Part shown: positions 63,605 through 64,000 of the stretch, piece after piece
How the letters are laid out: every line of letters begins with the position of its first letter
Position numbering within the stretch: the stretch's first letter is position 1
Source of the DNA: Cydia pomonella
Lineage: Eukaryota; Arthropoda; Insecta; Lepidoptera; Tortricidae
Assembly (NCBI RefSeq): GCF_033807575.1
Contig: NC_084726.1
Location: forward strand, 13,826,001 to 13,890,000
Length of the DNA: 64,000 nt
Direction: 5' to 3'
Notes under the pieces: generated by a model
Database searches by the model: none
The model's input: only the letters and a program-made list of their open reading frames with translations
What the model was told of the DNA's origin: nothing
Position numbers and translations under genes: made by a program

Positions 63605-63839
63605 AAATAAATAAATATTATAGGACATTCTTACACTAATTGACTATTTAAGTCCCACAGTAAGCCCAAGAAGGCTTGTGTTGTGGGTACTCAGACAACG
63701 ATAAGTATATATAATAAATAAATACATAGAAAACACCCATGACTTAGGAACATATATCCGTGCTCACCACACGAATAAATGTCCTTACCAGAATTTGACA
63801 CCGGGACCATCGGCTTCATACCCACTAGGCCAGACCAGT
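63605..63839 (-). mobile_element. Full-length tRNA-derived SINE with 9-bp target duplication
   Basis: 235 bp, minus orientation: head at 63839 (complement of CACTAGGCCAGACCAG; B-box-like GGTGTCAAATTC), body with AACGATAAGTATATATAATA and GGGTACTCAGACAACG (minus: CGTTGTCTGAGTACCC), AAAT-type tail at the low end. Flanked by GCCCAAAAT at 63596-63604 and 63840-63848. It gives the extent of the family seen in fragments elsewhere in the window. Confidence 0.8.
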
Positions 63840-64000
63840 GCCCAAAATGTCCCTAAAGAAATTGCTTTGCTAGGTCTCCTGCAATTTTTTTATTGGATGC
63901 CTATCCAGTATCCTTACCATGAGTATGAAACTGCTATATCCGCTTGCGACTGCGTAAACTAACTCACAATGCATCCCTCGTACTGACATTGGTGCAAGCG

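Noticed and set aside
1..64000. CRISPR array, phage or bacterial operon
   Set aside because: No regularly spaced direct repeats with unique spacers, no ribosome-binding-site-led gene series; the sequence is plainly an insect genome.

Overview
The window looks like a piece of a lepidopteran (moth or butterfly) nuclear genome. It is AT-rich, almost without long open frames, and crowded with interspersed repeats of kinds typical of that order: tRNA-headed SINEs with GAA or AAAT tails, 3' stubs of many non-LTR retrotransposons ending in short tandem tails, and dozens of foldback MITEs. Only three places look like host genes: a secreted protein with two Kazal-like domains (32.6-33.0 kb, minus), exon(s) of an unrecognised secreted, glycosylated, lysine-rich protein (45.2-47.1 kb, minus), and a possible two-exon 90-residue gene (55.7-56.1 kb, plus). 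No bacterial operon, CRISPR array, rRNA operon or convincing intact tRNA gene was seen.

Layout. 0-2 kb: a 22-bp tandem repeat and a decayed Ty3/gypsy-type pol fragment (minus), then a long-TIR MITE. 2-20 kb: repeats only, including a Harbinger-like MITE inside one copy of a tandem duplication, a 5S-rRNA-like segment inside a common dispersed repeat, two SINEs with perfect target-site duplications, and LINE remnants. 20-32 kb: a large dispersed repeat with a tandem core, a MITE split by a SINE, hairpins and foldback elements, and LINE ends. 32.6-34 kb: the Kazal gene exon, followed upstream by a 5'-truncated LINE. 34.7-38.7 kb: the most striking object, an IS630/Tc1/mariner-superfamily transposon with an intact 354-residue transposase (DD41D spacing) and terminal inverted repeats of about 390 bp. 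It sits at a TA site in an older LINE copy and is itself invaded by a 1718-bp hAT element with a perfect 8-bp duplication, which in turn carries a foldback. 40.9-42.8 kb: an RTE-like LINE (minus) broken twice, by a TTAA-flanked MITE and by a retroposed 248-bp tail. In both cases removing the insert plus one target copy restores the reading frame. 43.8-64 kb: more dispersed repeats, the two other host-gene candidates, several TIR elements, a transposon-type ORF with a single in-frame TGA, and a SINE with a 9-bp duplication.

How it fits together. Target-site duplications give relative ages: LINE copies are the oldest layer; the DD41D element, the TTAA MITE and the retroposed tail entered them later; the hAT element is younger than the DD41D element. 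The host genes are sparse and carry transposons in their presumed introns. All protein family calls rest on motifs read by eye; no database search was possible.
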